The notes under the pieces are model-generated. The model had not been told where the DNA came from and ran no database searches. It saw nothing but the letters and a program-made list of their open reading frames with translations. The translations under genes were made by a program, and so were the position numbers. From an uncultured Pelagibacteraceae bacterium (GTDB taxonomy: Bacteria; Pseudomonadota; Alphaproteobacteria; Pelagibacterales; Pelagibacteraceae): DNA of 64,000 nucleotides. Numbering within the stretch: position 1 is the stretch's first letter; the number at the start of each line of letters is the position of its first letter. The DNA is taken from assembly GCA_902570525.1 (NCBI GenBank), contig CACFYN010000002.1:1-64000 (forward strand), written 5' to 3'. Of the stretch, positions 24,805-35,118 are shown piece after piece.

Positions 24805-25263
24805 ATGTTTTTATCAACCTACGAAAACAGAATAGACAAAAAAGGGAGGGTGTCCGTGCCTGCATCTTTTAGATCATACCTTTCAAATTTAGGTTATAAT
24901 GGTGTTATATGTTTTCCATCATTCAATAACAACTCAATTGAAGCCTGGCCTCAAGATAGAATAGAAAAAATTTCAAATAGTATAGACGCACTTAATCCAT
25001 TTGAAGAAAAAAAAGATTTTTTTGCTACATCAATACTTTCTGAAAGTATAAATTTACAGTTTGATAGCGAGGGAAGAATCTCATTATCATTAAAATTATT
25101 AAAGCATGCCAAAATTAAAAATAGCATGTTATTTGTTGGTCAAGGAAAGACATTCCAAATTTGGGAGCCAGCTGCATTTGAAAAATTTAAGGTCCAGGCA
25201 AGAAAAAAATCTAACATTAATCGAGCAAGCCTTAAATGGGAAGAGATGGTTAAAAAATCATGA
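24805..25263 (+). CDS. mraZ: Transcriptional regulator MraZ
   Basis: A 152-aa protein with two AbrB-like MraZ domains: the first opens with STYENRIDKKGRVSVPASFR, and the second contains NLQFDSEGRISLSLKLLKHAKI. The ATG at 24805 follows AAAAGGGG by about 10 nt; an ATG at 24798 is out of frame. MraZ forms a ring that binds repeated TGGG-type boxes upstream of the dcw operon and represses it. Matching boxes are present at 24746-24769. First gene of the dcw operon; overlaps the next small ORF by 4 bp. Confidence 0.95.
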   Translation: MFLSTYENRIDKKGRVSVPASFRSYLSNLGYNGVICFPSFNNNSIEAWPQDRIEKISNSIDALNPFEEKKDFFATSILSESINLQFDSEGRISLSLKLLKHAKIKNSMLFVGQGKTFQIWEPAAFEKFKVQARKKSNINRASLKWEEMVKKS

Positions 25264-25448
25264 GAAAGATGGAAAAAATTATTTTAATGCAAAAGATAGA
25301 AAATTTACAAAACAATTGTTTGACTGCAATGGAAAACACTATCAAAGGTACTTGGGCATATGATTTTTGGACAGATACTTTTGATAAATTAGAGAAAAAC
25401 TATAACTCAATAAAAAATGGAGAGGGGATAAATGACTATAAACTTTAG
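25260..25448 (+). CDS. Small hypothetical protein between mraZ and ftsZ, 62 aa
   Basis: ATG overlaps the mraZ stop (ATGA), and the frame continues 17 bp into the ftsZ start, so this ORF exactly fills the gap. The product ([15 protein letters not shown]..., then [17 protein letters not shown]) is helical and aromatic-rich, with no recognised family. It could be a real coupled gene or chance coding in a 168-bp spacer. The overlaps on both sides favour translation. Confidence 0.45.
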   Translation: MRKMEKIILMQKIENLQNNCLTAMENTIKGTWAYDFWTDTFDKLEKNYNSIKNGEGINDYKL

Positions 25449-26868
25449 AGCACCAGATATAAAAGAGCTTAAGCCAAGAATTCTAGTATTAGGTGTAGGC
25501 GGCGCTGGCGGAAATGCAATAAATGAAATGATAGAGTGTGGAGTTGAAGGTGTGGAATTTATTGCAGTAAACACTGATGCACAAGACCTTAAAGCTAGCA
25601 AAGCTAAACAAAAAATTCAAATTGGTCTTAACTTAACAAAAGGACTCGGTGCAGGTGCTAAATTAGAAATTGGACAAGCTGCAGCCGATGAATCGTTAAA
25701 TGAAATAATTGATTTATTAAAAGGTGCAAACATGGTTTTCATTACTGCTGGTATGGGTGGTGGAACAGGAACTGGCGCGGCACATGTCATAGCTAGAGCA
25801 GCAAAGGAATTAAATATACTTACTGTTGGTGTAGTCACATTACCTTTTCTTTATGAAGCACCATCTCGAATGCGAAGAGGACAGCAAGGATTAGAAGAAT
25901 TGAGAAAACATGTTGATACAATAATTGTAATTCCTAATCAAAATCTTTTCAAAATCGCAAATGAAAAAACTACTTTTAAAGAGTCATTTAAATTATCAAA
26001 TAATGTTTTGAGATATGGAGTCCAAAGTATTACAGATCTAATGGTCAAAGAAGGTCTTGTTAATTTAGATTTTGCTGATGTTGAGACAGTTATGAGTTCA
26101 ATGGGAAAGGCCATGATGGGAACCGGTGAAGCTGAAGGGGAAGGTAGAGCACAAAAGGCAACAGAAATGGCTTTAAATAATCCATTGATTGACGATTATT
26201 CTCTAAAAGGCGCGAAAGGACTTCTAATTAATATTACTGGTGGAGAAGATCTAACTTTATTTGAGGTAGATGAAATAGTAAATAGGATTAGATCTGAGGT
26301 CGATCACGTTGCTGAAATAATTATTGGATCAATTACTGACCCATCACTTGATGGAAAAGTTAGAGTATCTATTGTTGCAACTGCTTTAGATGGACAACAA
26401 CCTGAGTCTAAATCTGTTATTAACATGGTTCATAGAATTCAGAATAGAAATCCAGGGTATTCTGATTTTTCAAATATGGGGACTTCTCAATCATTTAATT
26501 TCCAAAATAATATGCAAAATCATATTACTCAAGGTGCTACCGCACTAAAAGCTGAAAACGAAGCAATGAAAGAGAATGTTATAGAGAAAGAAATTGATCA
26601 TAGCATAAACATTAATTCCGACGTTGGAGCTGCAGAAACATTAATAAATGATAAAGAGGACGACAGCCTGATCTTGAGTAATGAAGTTGAAGTGGAGGCT
26701 AAAGAAACTAAAGCAGATACAAATGGCCTTGAAAATTTTGGTATTGAAGAGGATACCCCAGACTTATTTGAGAATAATTCTCCTTTAGAGAGTTCTGAGC
26801 AAGTTGAAGAAAGTTCTGAAGAAGATGAATTCGAAATACCCGCATTTTTAAGAAGACAAAAAAATTAA
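25432..26868 (+). CDS. ftsZ: Cell division GTPase FtsZ
   Basis: A 478-aa protein. The tubulin signature GGGTGTGAA lies about residues 106-114, the opening is [17 protein letters not shown], and the T7 loop is [11 protein letters not shown]. An acidic linker (about 345-465) leads to a conserved C-terminal peptide [12 protein letters not shown], the tail that binds FtsA/ZipA-type anchors. It polymerises at midcell to organise division. GGAGAGGGG precedes the ATG. The position is unusual: ftsZ is normally at the far end of the dcw cluster after ftsA, but here it follows mraZ. Confidence 0.97.
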   Translation: MTINFRAPDIKELKPRILVLGVGGAGGNAINEMIECGVEGVEFIAVNTDAQDLKASKAKQKIQIGLNLTKGLGAGAKLEIGQAAADESLNEIIDLLKGANMVFITAGMGGGTGTGAAHVIARAAKELNILTVGVVTLPFLYEAPSRMRRGQQGLEELRKHVDTIIVIPNQNLFKIANEKTTFKESFKLSNNVLRYGVQSITDLMVKEGLVNLDFADVETVMSSMGKAMMGTGEAEGEGRAQKATEMALNNPLIDDYSLKGAKGLLINITGGEDLTLFEVDEIVNRIRSEVDHVAEIIIGSITDPSLDGKVRVSIVATALDGQQPESKSVINMVHRIQNRNPGYSDFSNMGTSQSFNFQNNMQNHITQGATALKAENEAMKENVIEKEIDHSININSDVGAAETLINDKEDDSLILSNEVEVEAKETKADTNGLENFGIEEDTPDLFENNSPLESSEQVEESSEEDEFEIPAFLRRQKN

Positions 26869-26886
26869 TGTTCTTCATAAAAATAG

Positions 26887-27894
26887 ATGAATGCCACCAT
26901 TTTACCGAATAGTGAAAAACATTATCCGGTATTGCTTGATGAAATTCTAAGCATTATTTCCCCTCAAAATGGTGGCACATTTATAGATTGCACTTTTGGT
27001 CAGGGTGGTTACTCAAGTTCTATTTTAAAATTCAAAAATACAAATGTAATTGCATTAGATAGAGATCCGGATTGCAAATTAATTGCAAAAAAATTTAAAG
27101 AATTAAACAAGGAAAGGTTCTTATTTTTCAACAAGAAATTTAGTGATGTAAATCAAATTAAAAAAGGTAATTCTAAAATTAAAGCAATTATTTTTGATCT
27201 TGGCTATTCATATTCGCAAATAAAAAATCCAAATAAAGGATTGAGCTTTGAGAGCAAGGGCAATCTGAATATGAGATTAGGTTTAAATGACTTTTCAGCT
27301 AATGAGGTAATTAATAAGTTAGGTCAAAAAGATCTTGAACTTATATTTAAATATTTTGGTGAAGATAAAGATAGTAAAATAATTTCAAAAAAAATTGTTC
27401 GAGAAAGAGCAAAATCAAACTTGAATACAGAGAACCTTGTAGACATTATAAATTCGGTTAAAAAAAAAAGTGGCAAAACCCACAATGCAACTAAAATTTT
27501 TCAGGCTATTCGAATGTTTGTGAACAAAGAAATAAGTGAATTAATTTACGGTCTTATTAATTCAACTAAAATTTTAGATATCAATGGTATACTATGTGCA
27601 GTTTCATTTCATTCAATAGAGGATAGAATTATTAAATATTATTTCAAAAGTTTGTCAGAAGATAAAAAAATATCTAGATATTTGCCTGAAGAAAAAAATC
27701 GAAACAAGTTATTCCAATTGAAATCAAAAAAACCAATAATACCAACTCAAAAAGAATTAACCTTAAATAGACCTTCAAGATCTGCGAAACTAAGATATGC
27801 AATCAAAAAAATTAATCTAGTCAATTTTGAAAAAGATTTTCTCAACAAGTTTTCAAAACTTTTAGAAATTGAAAACTTATCAAAAAAACTATGA
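26887..27894 (+). CDS. rsmH: 16S rRNA (cytosine(1402)-N4)-methyltransferase RsmH
   Basis: A 335-aa protein. Begins with HYPVLLDEIL, SAM motif FIDCTFGQGGYSSSIL, then IIFDLGYSYSQIKNPNKGLSF, AVSFHSIEDRIIKYYF and the C-terminal RPSRSAKLRYA, all typical of MraW/RsmH. Methylates N4 of C1402 in the decoding centre. The next gene (ftsL) overlaps by 4 bp, as in a standard dcw operon. Confidence 0.95.
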   Translation: MNATILPNSEKHYPVLLDEILSIISPQNGGTFIDCTFGQGGYSSSILKFKNTNVIALDRDPDCKLIAKKFKELNKERFLFFNKKFSDVNQIKKGNSKIKAIIFDLGYSYSQIKNPNKGLSFESKGNLNMRLGLNDFSANEVINKLGQKDLELIFKYFGEDKDSKIISKKIVRERAKSNLNTENLVDIINSVKKKSGKTHNATKIFQAIRMFVNKEISELIYGLINSTKILDINGILCAVSFHSIEDRIIKYYFKSLSEDKKISRYLPEEKNRNKLFQLKSKKPIIPTQKELTLNRPSRSAKLRYAIKKINLVNFEKDFLNKFSKLLEIENLSKKL

Positions 27895-28205
27895 AAAATA
27901 TAATCATAATATTTTGTCTAATTTTTTTGATTACTGTAACAGCAGTAATTAAAACCTCATCAAAAAAAATTGAGGAAGAAGCATTTATTTTAAATGAAAA
28001 TCTTAGTGTATTAAGAGAAAAATATAGTTTAGCTTTACTCGAACACACTTATTTGGCAAAGCCCTCTAGACTAATAAAAATTATGAAAACTAATAAAAAC
28101 GAAGAGTACATTCATTTAAATATTTTAGATTTAAAAAACTTATCCAAATCTCATCAACAATTATTAAACAAAAAATTTAGTAAAGATGGCAAAATATCAC
28201 GATAG
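27891..28205 (+). CDS. ftsL: FtsL-like cell division protein
   Basis: A 104-aa bitopic protein: N-terminal membrane helix (IIIIFCLIFLITVTAV) followed by a coiled coil (KKIEEEAFILNENLSVLREKYSLALLEHTYLAKPSRL). Sequence identity in this family is low; the call rests on topology, length and position between rsmH and ftsI. FtsL forms the divisome subcomplex with FtsB/FtsQ and activates FtsWI. It overlaps ftsI by 20 bp. Confidence 0.8.
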   Translation: MKNIIIIFCLIFLITVTAVIKTSSKKIEEEAFILNENLSVLREKYSLALLEHTYLAKPSRLIKIMKTNKNEEYIHLNILDLKNLSKSHQQLLNKKFSKDGKISR

Positions 28206-29871
28206 AAAAATATACCTTACAGATATTGGGAATGAGTTTTTATTTTCAGAAAAATTGAATAAAAAAAACATATCATTTAACAGAGTAGCATTTATTTTTT
28301 TCTTTTTTGTTTCAATTTCATTAATTTTTTCAGTCAAAATTTTTTATTATGGATCTATTTCAGCTGAAAACCTAGCAAAAAAAAAAATATTGAAAAAAAA
28401 TCATGTAAGAGCAGATATCATAGACTCAGAAGGTAATTTTTTAGCTAAAACTGTTTTAACCAACAATGTAGGCATAAACCCAAAATCCGTAAATAATAAA
28501 AAAAAAATACTTATTAAATTAAAGCTTTTATTTCCAGAGCTAGATATTGAAAATTTTAATAGTAAATTTGAAAAAAAAAAATTTTTTTATATTAAAAAAA
28601 AATTATCACCGGAGAAATACGATCAAGTTAGATTACTTGGAGAAAAATCTTTAATAACTGAAAAAAAAATAACTAGAATTTATCCACATAAAAATCTTTT
28701 TAGCCATGTTCTGGGTCAAATTGATGATGATAATCAAGGAATCTCTGGTTTAGAAAAATCTTTTGATAAAGAATTAAAACAATTAAATAAAAATTTGCAA
28801 TTAACATTAAACACAAACATCCAGTATTTAATTAGAAATGAACTAATAAAGTTCAATAAAATTTTTAAATCACAAGGTAGCGCTGCTATTTTAATGAATG
28901 TTAATGATGGTGAGATTCTGTCGTTAGTTTCCCTACCAGATTATGACATTAATAAAAGAGATGAAATTATTGATACTAAATTTATAAATAAAATTACCAA
29001 GGGTGTTTATGAATTAGGTTCAGTATTTAAAACTTTTACTTTAGCAGGAGCCTTAAATGAAAAAGAAGTAAATATAGATACAAATTTTGAAAATCTACCA
29101 AAATCGATTAAGTGTGCTGGTAGAAAAATATCTGAATATGATTTAGATATTCCATCAACACTTACAGCAGAACAAATTTTAATCAGATCAGGTAACATTG
29201 GATCCGTACGAATTGCTCAAAAAATGGGTATTGAAAAAACTATAAATTTTTTAAATTCCTTAAACCTTTTAGAACCTATGCAATTTGATTTGGAGGAAAT
29301 GGGAAAGCCTTTACCTTTTAAGTGGGGAAAATGCAAACTTGCTACAGTTTCATTTGGTCATGGAATATCAACTACACCCTTACAAGTTGCTACTGCATAT
29401 GCAATTATCTCTAATGGAGGATATAAAATTAAACCTACATTGATCAAACAAGAAATAAAATTTAAAAAAAAAAATAAGATACTTAATAATGATGTTTCAA
29501 AAAATATAAACTCTATATTAAGAAAAATTGTATCGACAAAAGAGGGAACAGCTAGTTTAGCTAATGTTGAGGGATATGGTATTGGTGGTAAAACAGGAAC
29601 GGCACAAAAAATAGAAAATGGTTCTTATACTAAAAAAAAAATAAATTCGTTTGTATCAATCTTTCCTACAAATCAACCAAAATATGTATTATTAGTTTTA
29701 TTGGATGAGCCTAAGCCAAATAGTGAATATATTTATAATTATAGAGATGGGAGTGGAATAAAGTATAAAGGAACTCCATTTAATACTGCTGGTTGGACCA
29801 CAGTTGAAGTTACAGGCAAAATAATAGAAAAAATTGGGCCTATTTTAGCCACAAAATATGACGACTTTTAA
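28186..29871 (+). CDS. ftsI: Peptidoglycan transpeptidase FtsI (PBP3)
   Basis: A 561-aa class B penicillin-binding protein. One N-terminal membrane helix (about 35-60), a PBP dimerisation domain, then the transpeptidase domain with SVFK (nucleophile Ser about 279), SGN (about 335) and KTGTA (about 468). It cross-links septal peptidoglycan together with FtsW, which is encoded downstream. It begins inside the end of ftsL, so translation is coupled. Confidence 0.95.
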   Translation: MAKYHDRKIYLTDIGNEFLFSEKLNKKNISFNRVAFIFFFFVSISLIFSVKIFYYGSISAENLAKKKILKKNHVRADIIDSEGNFLAKTVLTNNVGINPKSVNNKKKILIKLKLLFPELDIENFNSKFEKKKFFYIKKKLSPEKYDQVRLLGEKSLITEKKITRIYPHKNLFSHVLGQIDDDNQGISGLEKSFDKELKQLNKNLQLTLNTNIQYLIRNELIKFNKIFKSQGSAAILMNVNDGEILSLVSLPDYDINKRDEIIDTKFINKITKGVYELGSVFKTFTLAGALNEKEVNIDTNFENLPKSIKCAGRKISEYDLDIPSTLTAEQILIRSGNIGSVRIAQKMGIEKTINFLNSLNLLEPMQFDLEEMGKPLPFKWGKCKLATVSFGHGISTTPLQVATAYAIISNGGYKIKPTLIKQEIKFKKKNKILNNDVSKNINSILRKIVSTKEGTASLANVEGYGIGGKTGTAQKIENGSYTKKKINSFVSIFPTNQPKYVLLVLLDEPKPNSEYIYNYRDGSGIKYKGTPFNTAGWTTVEVTGKIIEKIGPILATKYDDF

Positions 29872-29879
29872 TCATTTAT

Positions 29880-32723
29880 ATGCTCATTGGAAAATATTTT
29901 AAAAAAATTAAGACTGATTTTAGGAGCCATTATTTTTCAGGGATTTGTTTTAATAGTAAATTATGTGAAAAAAATCACATTTTTTTTGCAATAAAAGGTA
30001 ATGAAATCAATGGAAATAATTACATTAAACATGCCATATCAAAAGGTGCAAAAACAATTGTATATAACAAAAAATTTCAAGGTTTTAAAAATGGAATACT
30101 TTATTTAAGTTTTAATAATGTTAGAAAAATATTAGCTGAAACATCTTATAAAATTTTTTGCCCAAAAATAAAAAATTTAATCGCCGTAACTGGAACAAAT
30201 GGAAAATCTTCAATTTGTAACTTTTATTATCAAATATTAAATTTAAATAAAAAAAAAGTCGCGTCATTAGGAACACTTGGTTTAAAAACTGTATTTGGAA
30301 ATTTACCAATGTTAAATACAACAGTGGACCCATTACAGCTATCAAAGCATTTGATGAATATTTCAAAAAAAAAAATTAATAATGTAATACTCGAAGCTTC
30401 AAGCCATGGTTTAAAACAACATAGATTAGACGGCCTTAGATTTAAAAAAGGAATTTTTACAAATTTATCACATGACCATCTAGATTATCATAAAAGTTTT
30501 GATGATTATTTAAAATCAAAATTGTATTTATTTGATAAATTATTGTCAAAAAAAGGTATTGTTATTACAGATAAAGATATTCCAGAATATCAAAAATTAT
30601 TAAGTATATCTAAAAAAAAAAATTTTAAATTAAAAAAGATATCAAATCACTCTGGAGATATTGAAATTTTAAATCATAAATATATTGGCGAAAAACAGTT
30701 TTTAAAAATTAAATACAAAAATGTAAAATTTTCTTTTTACTTAAATTTAATTGGTAAGATACAAATTAAAAATCTTTTTATGGCGATCTTAGCTGCTGAA
30801 GATAAAAATCTTAAATTTAAACAGATTGTAAAAGTACTAAATAAAATTCAGCCCGTAAGTGGAAGATTAGAAAAAATTGGAAGGCTTAAAAATAATGCAC
30901 TCTGTTTATTGGATTATGCACATTCTCCCGATGCGTTAAAAGTATGTTTGGAGAGTCTTAAAGATCAATTTAATGGAAAAAAAATATCTTTAGTTATTGG
31001 TTGTGGTGGAAATAGAGATAAATCTAAGCGACAAATAATTGGAAAAATAGCGAATAAATATTGTAGTAAAATTTATTTAACAGATGATAATCCTCGTAAC
31101 GAAAACCCTAAAAATATAAGAAAGGAAATAAAAAAAAAAATAGATAAAAATAAACTTTTCGAGATACCAAATAGAAAAAAGGCAATAGAATTTGCTATAC
31201 ATAATCTGAGCTCAAATGATATTTTAATTGTATCAGGAAAAGGTCATGAAAATACACAAGATCTTGGAAAAAAAAAGATTTTCTTTTCAGATAAACAAGT
31301 AATAAAAAATTCGATTAAAATCAGAAATAAATCTCTCTCAAATAATTTAAAAGTTAATATTTTGAAAGAATGCGTTGATACTCGAAAAATCCCAAGACTA
31401 ACGAAATTGAACCGGGCATCTATAAATTCAAAGGATATAAAACAAAATGATATATTTTTCGCAATCAGAGGTAAAAAAAACGATGGAAATAATTTTATAT
31501 CAGAATCGATTAGAAGTGGAGCATCAATAATTGTAACTGATAGACCTAGAATAGTAACAAATAATAAAAAAAATATAATAAAAGTTAAAAACACATTGGA
31601 TTTTTTGACAAAAATATCTTTAAAGATTCGAGATAATTTCCCAGGCAAAACAATCGGGATTACAGGAAGCTGCGGAAAAACTTCTGTAAAAGAATTAGTA
31701 TCAAGTAGTTTAAATAAAATTGGAAAAGTAAGTTCATCCCCAAAATCATTTAATAATAAATATGGTGTTCCACTGAGTTTATTCAACTTAAAATTAAATA
31801 ATAACTACGGAGTATTTGAGATTGGAATGGACAAGAAAGGAGAGATTGATTTTTTATCAAGTTTAGTAAAACCTGATATTGGAATAATTACAAATGTATC
31901 CTATGCACATGCTAAAAACTTTAAAAATATTTTTCAGATTGCTAAAGCAAAATCTGAGATTATTAATAATGTTAAAAGTGATGGTTATATAGTATTAAAT
32001 GCAGACGATCGTTTTTTCTCGTTTCACAAAAAAATAGCTAATAAACGAAAATTAAACATTGTTACATTTGGTATTTCTAGTGGATCAAATATAAAATTTT
32101 TAAAAATAAAGAAGTTTGGAAATTATTTTAAAATCAAAGTCAAAATTTTTAGCGAAAGTAAAGTCTTTAAAATAAGATATAAATACATGAATTATATAAA
32201 AAACATACTTTCTACTTTAGCGGTTTTATCAATTTTAAGAAAAACTTGTAGCTTAAATATAAACTTTTTTGAAGATTTTAGTATCCCAGTTGGAAGAGGG
32301 AATATATCAAAAATTAAATACAAAAATAAAAAATTTTTTCTTATCGATGAAAGTTACAATTCAAATCCTTTATCTCTCTCAAGCGCAATTTCAAATTTCA
32401 GTAACTCGTCAATAGAACATAAAAAAAAACACTTCCTAATGGGTGATATGTTAGAACTTGGTAGACATTCAAGAAAACTGCATAGAGATATTTCATCATC
32501 ATTAAATAGTTCAAAAATAAATAAAATTCATATTTATGGAAAAGATGTTATTGAAACTTTCAAAGCTATTAAAAATAATAGGAAAGGAAGAATTTTACAA
32601 AATACATCTGATATTTTTGATTTGATTGTTAGAGATTTAAATAATAATGATTATCTAATGATTAAAGGATCAAATTCTACTGGTCTTAATAAGATAGTGG
32701 AAACTTTAAGAGGTAAAATTTAG
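29880..32723 (+). CDS. murE/murF: Fused MurE-MurF: UDP-MurNAc-tripeptide synthetase and D-Ala-D-Ala-adding ligase
   Basis: A 947-aa protein holding two Mur ligases in one frame. The first (about 1-475) has the ATP loop GTNGKSS (about 103-110), EASSHGLKQHRLDG and DNPRNE (about 402-407); DNPR is the meso-diaminopimelate specificity motif of MurE. The second (about 480-947) has GITGSCGKTS (about 592-601), the MurF-type opening (IKQNDIFFAIRGKKNDGNNFI) and DESYNSNPLS. It would add meso-DAP and then D-Ala-D-Ala to the precursor. Each half has normal length, and there is no frameshift or internal stop. It lies between ftsI and mraY, where separate murE and murF genes normally stand. Confidence 0.95.
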   Translation: MLIGKYFKKIKTDFRSHYFSGICFNSKLCEKNHIFFAIKGNEINGNNYIKHAISKGAKTIVYNKKFQGFKNGILYLSFNNVRKILAETSYKIFCPKIKNLIAVTGTNGKSSICNFYYQILNLNKKKVASLGTLGLKTVFGNLPMLNTTVDPLQLSKHLMNISKKKINNVILEASSHGLKQHRLDGLRFKKGIFTNLSHDHLDYHKSFDDYLKSKLYLFDKLLSKKGIVITDKDIPEYQKLLSISKKKNFKLKKISNHSGDIEILNHKYIGEKQFLKIKYKNVKFSFYLNLIGKIQIKNLFMAILAAEDKNLKFKQIVKVLNKIQPVSGRLEKIGRLKNNALCLLDYAHSPDALKVCLESLKDQFNGKKISLVIGCGGNRDKSKRQIIGKIANKYCSKIYLTDDNPRNENPKNIRKEIKKKIDKNKLFEIPNRKKAIEFAIHNLSSNDILIVSGKGHENTQDLGKKKIFFSDKQVIKNSIKIRNKSLSNNLKVNILKECVDTRKIPRLTKLNRASINSKDIKQNDIFFAIRGKKNDGNNFISESIRSGASIIVTDRPRIVTNNKKNIIKVKNTLDFLTKISLKIRDNFPGKTIGITGSCGKTSVKELVSSSLNKIGKVSSSPKSFNNKYGVPLSLFNLKLNNNYGVFEIGMDKKGEIDFLSSLVKPDIGIITNVSYAHAKNFKNIFQIAKAKSEIINNVKSDGYIVLNADDRFFSFHKKIANKRKLNIVTFGISSGSNIKFLKIKKFGNYFKIKVKIFSESKVFKIRYKYMNYIKNILSTLAVLSILRKTCSLNINFFEDFSIPVGRGNISKIKYKNKKFFLIDESYNSNPLSLSSAISNFSNSSIEHKKKHFLMGDMLELGRHSRKLHRDISSSLNSSKINKIHIYGKDVIETFKAIKNNRKGRILQNTSDIFDLIVRDLNNNDYLMIKGSNSTGLNKIVETLRGKI

Positions 32724-33808
32724 TGTTATATTTATTAATTTTAGATCTTATAGATAGTTATTCCTTTCTAAATGTTTTCAAATATTTAACAGTAAGAACT
32801 GGATTAGCTGTATTTACTTCATTACTGGTAGTTTTTTTAATTGGTAATCCTTTCATAAATTTTTTTTCTATGAGGCAAATTTTAGATCCAATTAGAGAGG
32901 ATGGTCCAGATCAACACATAATTAAAAAAATTGGAACCCCCACTATGGGAGGTGTATTAATATTAATAGGATTATTCGCTGGAATATTACTTTGGGGAGA
33001 TCTTAAAAATATTTATATATTGTTCCTAATTTATATTGTCGGTAGTTATGGACTATTAGGTGCTTTTGATGATTATAAAAAAGTAAAATATAAAAATTCA
33101 TCAGGTATCTCTTTTAAATTTAAATTAATTTCCCAAATACTTATTGCTTTAATAGGGATATTATTTTTAACTTATTTTTCGGAGAACCAAGATATAAAAA
33201 ATTTATATTTCCCTTTTTTTAAAAATTTAATTATTAATTTAGGTTGGTTTTTCATTCCATTTGCAATATTTATAATAGTTGGTTCTTCAAATGCAGTTAA
33301 TTTAACTGACGGGCTTGATGGTCTTGCCACCGTCCCAGTTATATTAGTTGCGGGCTGTTTTGCGTTTATTAGTTATGTTACTGGAAACATAGTCTTTTCA
33401 GAGTATTTACAAATTCCATATATAAAAGATGTTGGAGAGGTTTCAGTTTTTCTAGGTGCTATAATCGGATCCTGCCTGGGTTTTTTATGGTTTAATGCCC
33501 CTCCAGCTAAGATATTTATGGGAGATACCGGATCTTTATCACTTGGCGGATCATTAGGTGCGGTAGGTATAATTACCAAGCATGAGATAGTTTTAGCTAT
33601 TACTGGAGGTCTATTTGTTTTAGAAGCAGTATCTGTAATTGTACAAGTTATTTCGTTTAAGATGACAGGAAAAAGAATTTTTAAAATGGCTCCTATTCAT
33701 CATCATTACGAAAAAAAAGGATGGCCTGAGTCGACAGTTGTTATTAGATTTTGGATAGTAGCAATAATCTTAGCAATGATTGGTTTAGCAACTCTTAAAT
33801 TTAGATAA
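32723..33808 (+). CDS. mraY: Phospho-MurNAc-pentapeptide transferase MraY
   Basis: A 361-aa polytopic membrane enzyme. Motifs: GTPTMGGVLIL, AFDDYKKV (aspartates), NAVNLTDGLDGLA, GDTGSLSLGGSLG and APIHHHYEKKGWPE. It transfers phospho-MurNAc-pentapeptide to undecaprenyl phosphate, making lipid I. The start is GTG, sharing its G with the murEF stop (TAGTG). The length and all loops are standard. Confidence 0.97.
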   Translation: MLYLLILDLIDSYSFLNVFKYLTVRTGLAVFTSLLVVFLIGNPFINFFSMRQILDPIREDGPDQHIIKKIGTPTMGGVLILIGLFAGILLWGDLKNIYILFLIYIVGSYGLLGAFDDYKKVKYKNSSGISFKFKLISQILIALIGILFLTYFSENQDIKNLYFPFFKNLIINLGWFFIPFAIFIIVGSSNAVNLTDGLDGLATVPVILVAGCFAFISYVTGNIVFSEYLQIPYIKDVGEVSVFLGAIIGSCLGFLWFNAPPAKIFMGDTGSLSLGGSLGAVGIITKHEIVLAITGGLFVLEAVSVIVQVISFKMTGKRIFKMAPIHHHYEKKGWPESTVVIRFWIVAIILAMIGLATLKFR

Positions 33809-35118
33809 TGATATTAAAAAAGGATCTATACTTTAAAAAAAAGATCTTGATATATGGTCTGGGGATTTCTGGAATTTCATGTTTAAATCATTTAAAAGTT
33901 AAAAACACTGTCAGATGTTTCGATGATAACTTAAAAAAATTAAAATTTAATAATTTAAAAAAATATTTAATTTCAAAAAAAGAAATCTATAAAATTAAAT
34001 TTGATCATATAATTATAAGCCCAGGTATTGATATTTTAAAATGTTCTTTAAAAAGTTATCTTAAACAAAATAAATCAAAAATTTGTACAGATTTAGATGT
34101 TTTTTACTCAGAACATCCAAAAAATTTAAAAATAGCAATTACCGGAACTAATGGCAAATCTACGACCGCTAAATTATTAAATGATATACTAAACAAAAGC
34201 AAAATAGACTCAAGATTGATTGGAAATATTGGTAACGCAGCTTTAAAAGAAAAAAAAATTTCCAAAAAAACAGTCTTTATTATAGAAATTTCTTCATATC
34301 AAATTTCATATAGTAAAATTTTTAAACCAGATTTTGGGATTTTACTTAATATTTCTCCTGACCATTTGGAAAGGCATAAAACTTTTTACAATTATCTTAA
34401 AACTAAATTTAAACTGATTTTCTCATTAAACAGCACCGATATAGCCTTCATTAACAAAAAAGAGCCTGCTTTCAAAAAGTTTATTAAAAGTAAAAAAATG
34501 AGATGTAAAATTATTGATGTTAAACATAAATTATCAAAACATGAGAATAATTTAATAAAAAATATTTATTTCAAAAATTTAAATAATCAACAAAACTTAT
34601 CGTTTGTATTAAAAATATGCTCAAAACTTGGTATTAAAAAAAATATTATTTTTAGAGTCGTAAATAATTTTAAACCTTTAAGCTTTAGACAGCAAATAAT
34701 TTATAATTCTGATAAATTAAGAATAATAAATGACTCTAAATCTACAAGCTTTTCTTCGTCAATTAATTTATTAGAAAATCTTGATAGAATATTTTGGGTA
34801 TTAGGTGGATTACCAAAAAAAGGAGACAAATTTAAATTTAAAAATAAATCTAATATAAGTAAAATTTATATTTATGGAAAATATAAACCCTTTTTTATAA
34901 AAATTTTTAAGAATAAGTTTAAATTTTCGAAATTTAAAGACTTAAATCAAGCAATCAAACAAGTATCAATTGATATAAATGATGAGGATAAAAATAAAAA
35001 AATTAATTTAATATTTAGTCCATGCGCAGCATCTTTTGATAATTATAAAAATTTTGAGGAAAGAGGCAGACATTTTAATTATTTGATAAATAGTTATAAG
35101 ATTAAAAATGCTAGATAA
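33808..35118 (+). CDS. murD: UDP-N-acetylmuramoyl-L-alanine--D-glutamate ligase MurD
   Basis: A 436-aa Mur ligase. N-terminal Rossmann-like ILIYGLGISGISCLNHL, ATP loop ITGTNGKSTTAKL (about 111-123), EISSYQI, NISPDHLERH, INDSKSTS and the C-terminal SPCAASFD. Adds D-Glu to UDP-MurNAc-L-Ala. The first base overlaps the mraY stop, and the end overlaps ftsW by 11 bp. The sequence is Lys-rich but motif-complete. Confidence 0.95.
   Translation: MILKKDLYFKKKILIYGLGISGISCLNHLKVKNTVRCFDDNLKKLKFNNLKKYLISKKEIYKIKFDHIIISPGIDILKCSLKSYLKQNKSKICTDLDVFYSEHPKNLKIAITGTNGKSTTAKLLNDILNKSKIDSRLIGNIGNAALKEKKISKKTVFIIEISSYQISYSKIFKPDFGILLNISPDHLERHKTFYNYLKTKFKLIFSLNSTDIAFINKKEPAFKKFIKSKKMRCKIIDVKHKLSKHENNLIKNIYFKNLNNQQNLSFVLKICSKLGIKKNIIFRVVNNFKPLSFRQQIIYNSDKLRIINDSKSTSFSSSINLLENLDRIFWVLGGLPKKGDKFKFKNKSNISKIYIYGKYKPFFIKIFKNKFKFSKFKDLNQAIKQVSIDINDEDKNKKINLIFSPCAASFDNYKNFEERGRHFNYLINSYKIKNAR

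Noticed and set aside
25106..25363. 85-aa plus-strand ORF overlapping the end of mraZ
   Set aside because: Shadow of mraZ in another frame; the neighbouring frame starting at 25260 fits the gap and overlaps better.
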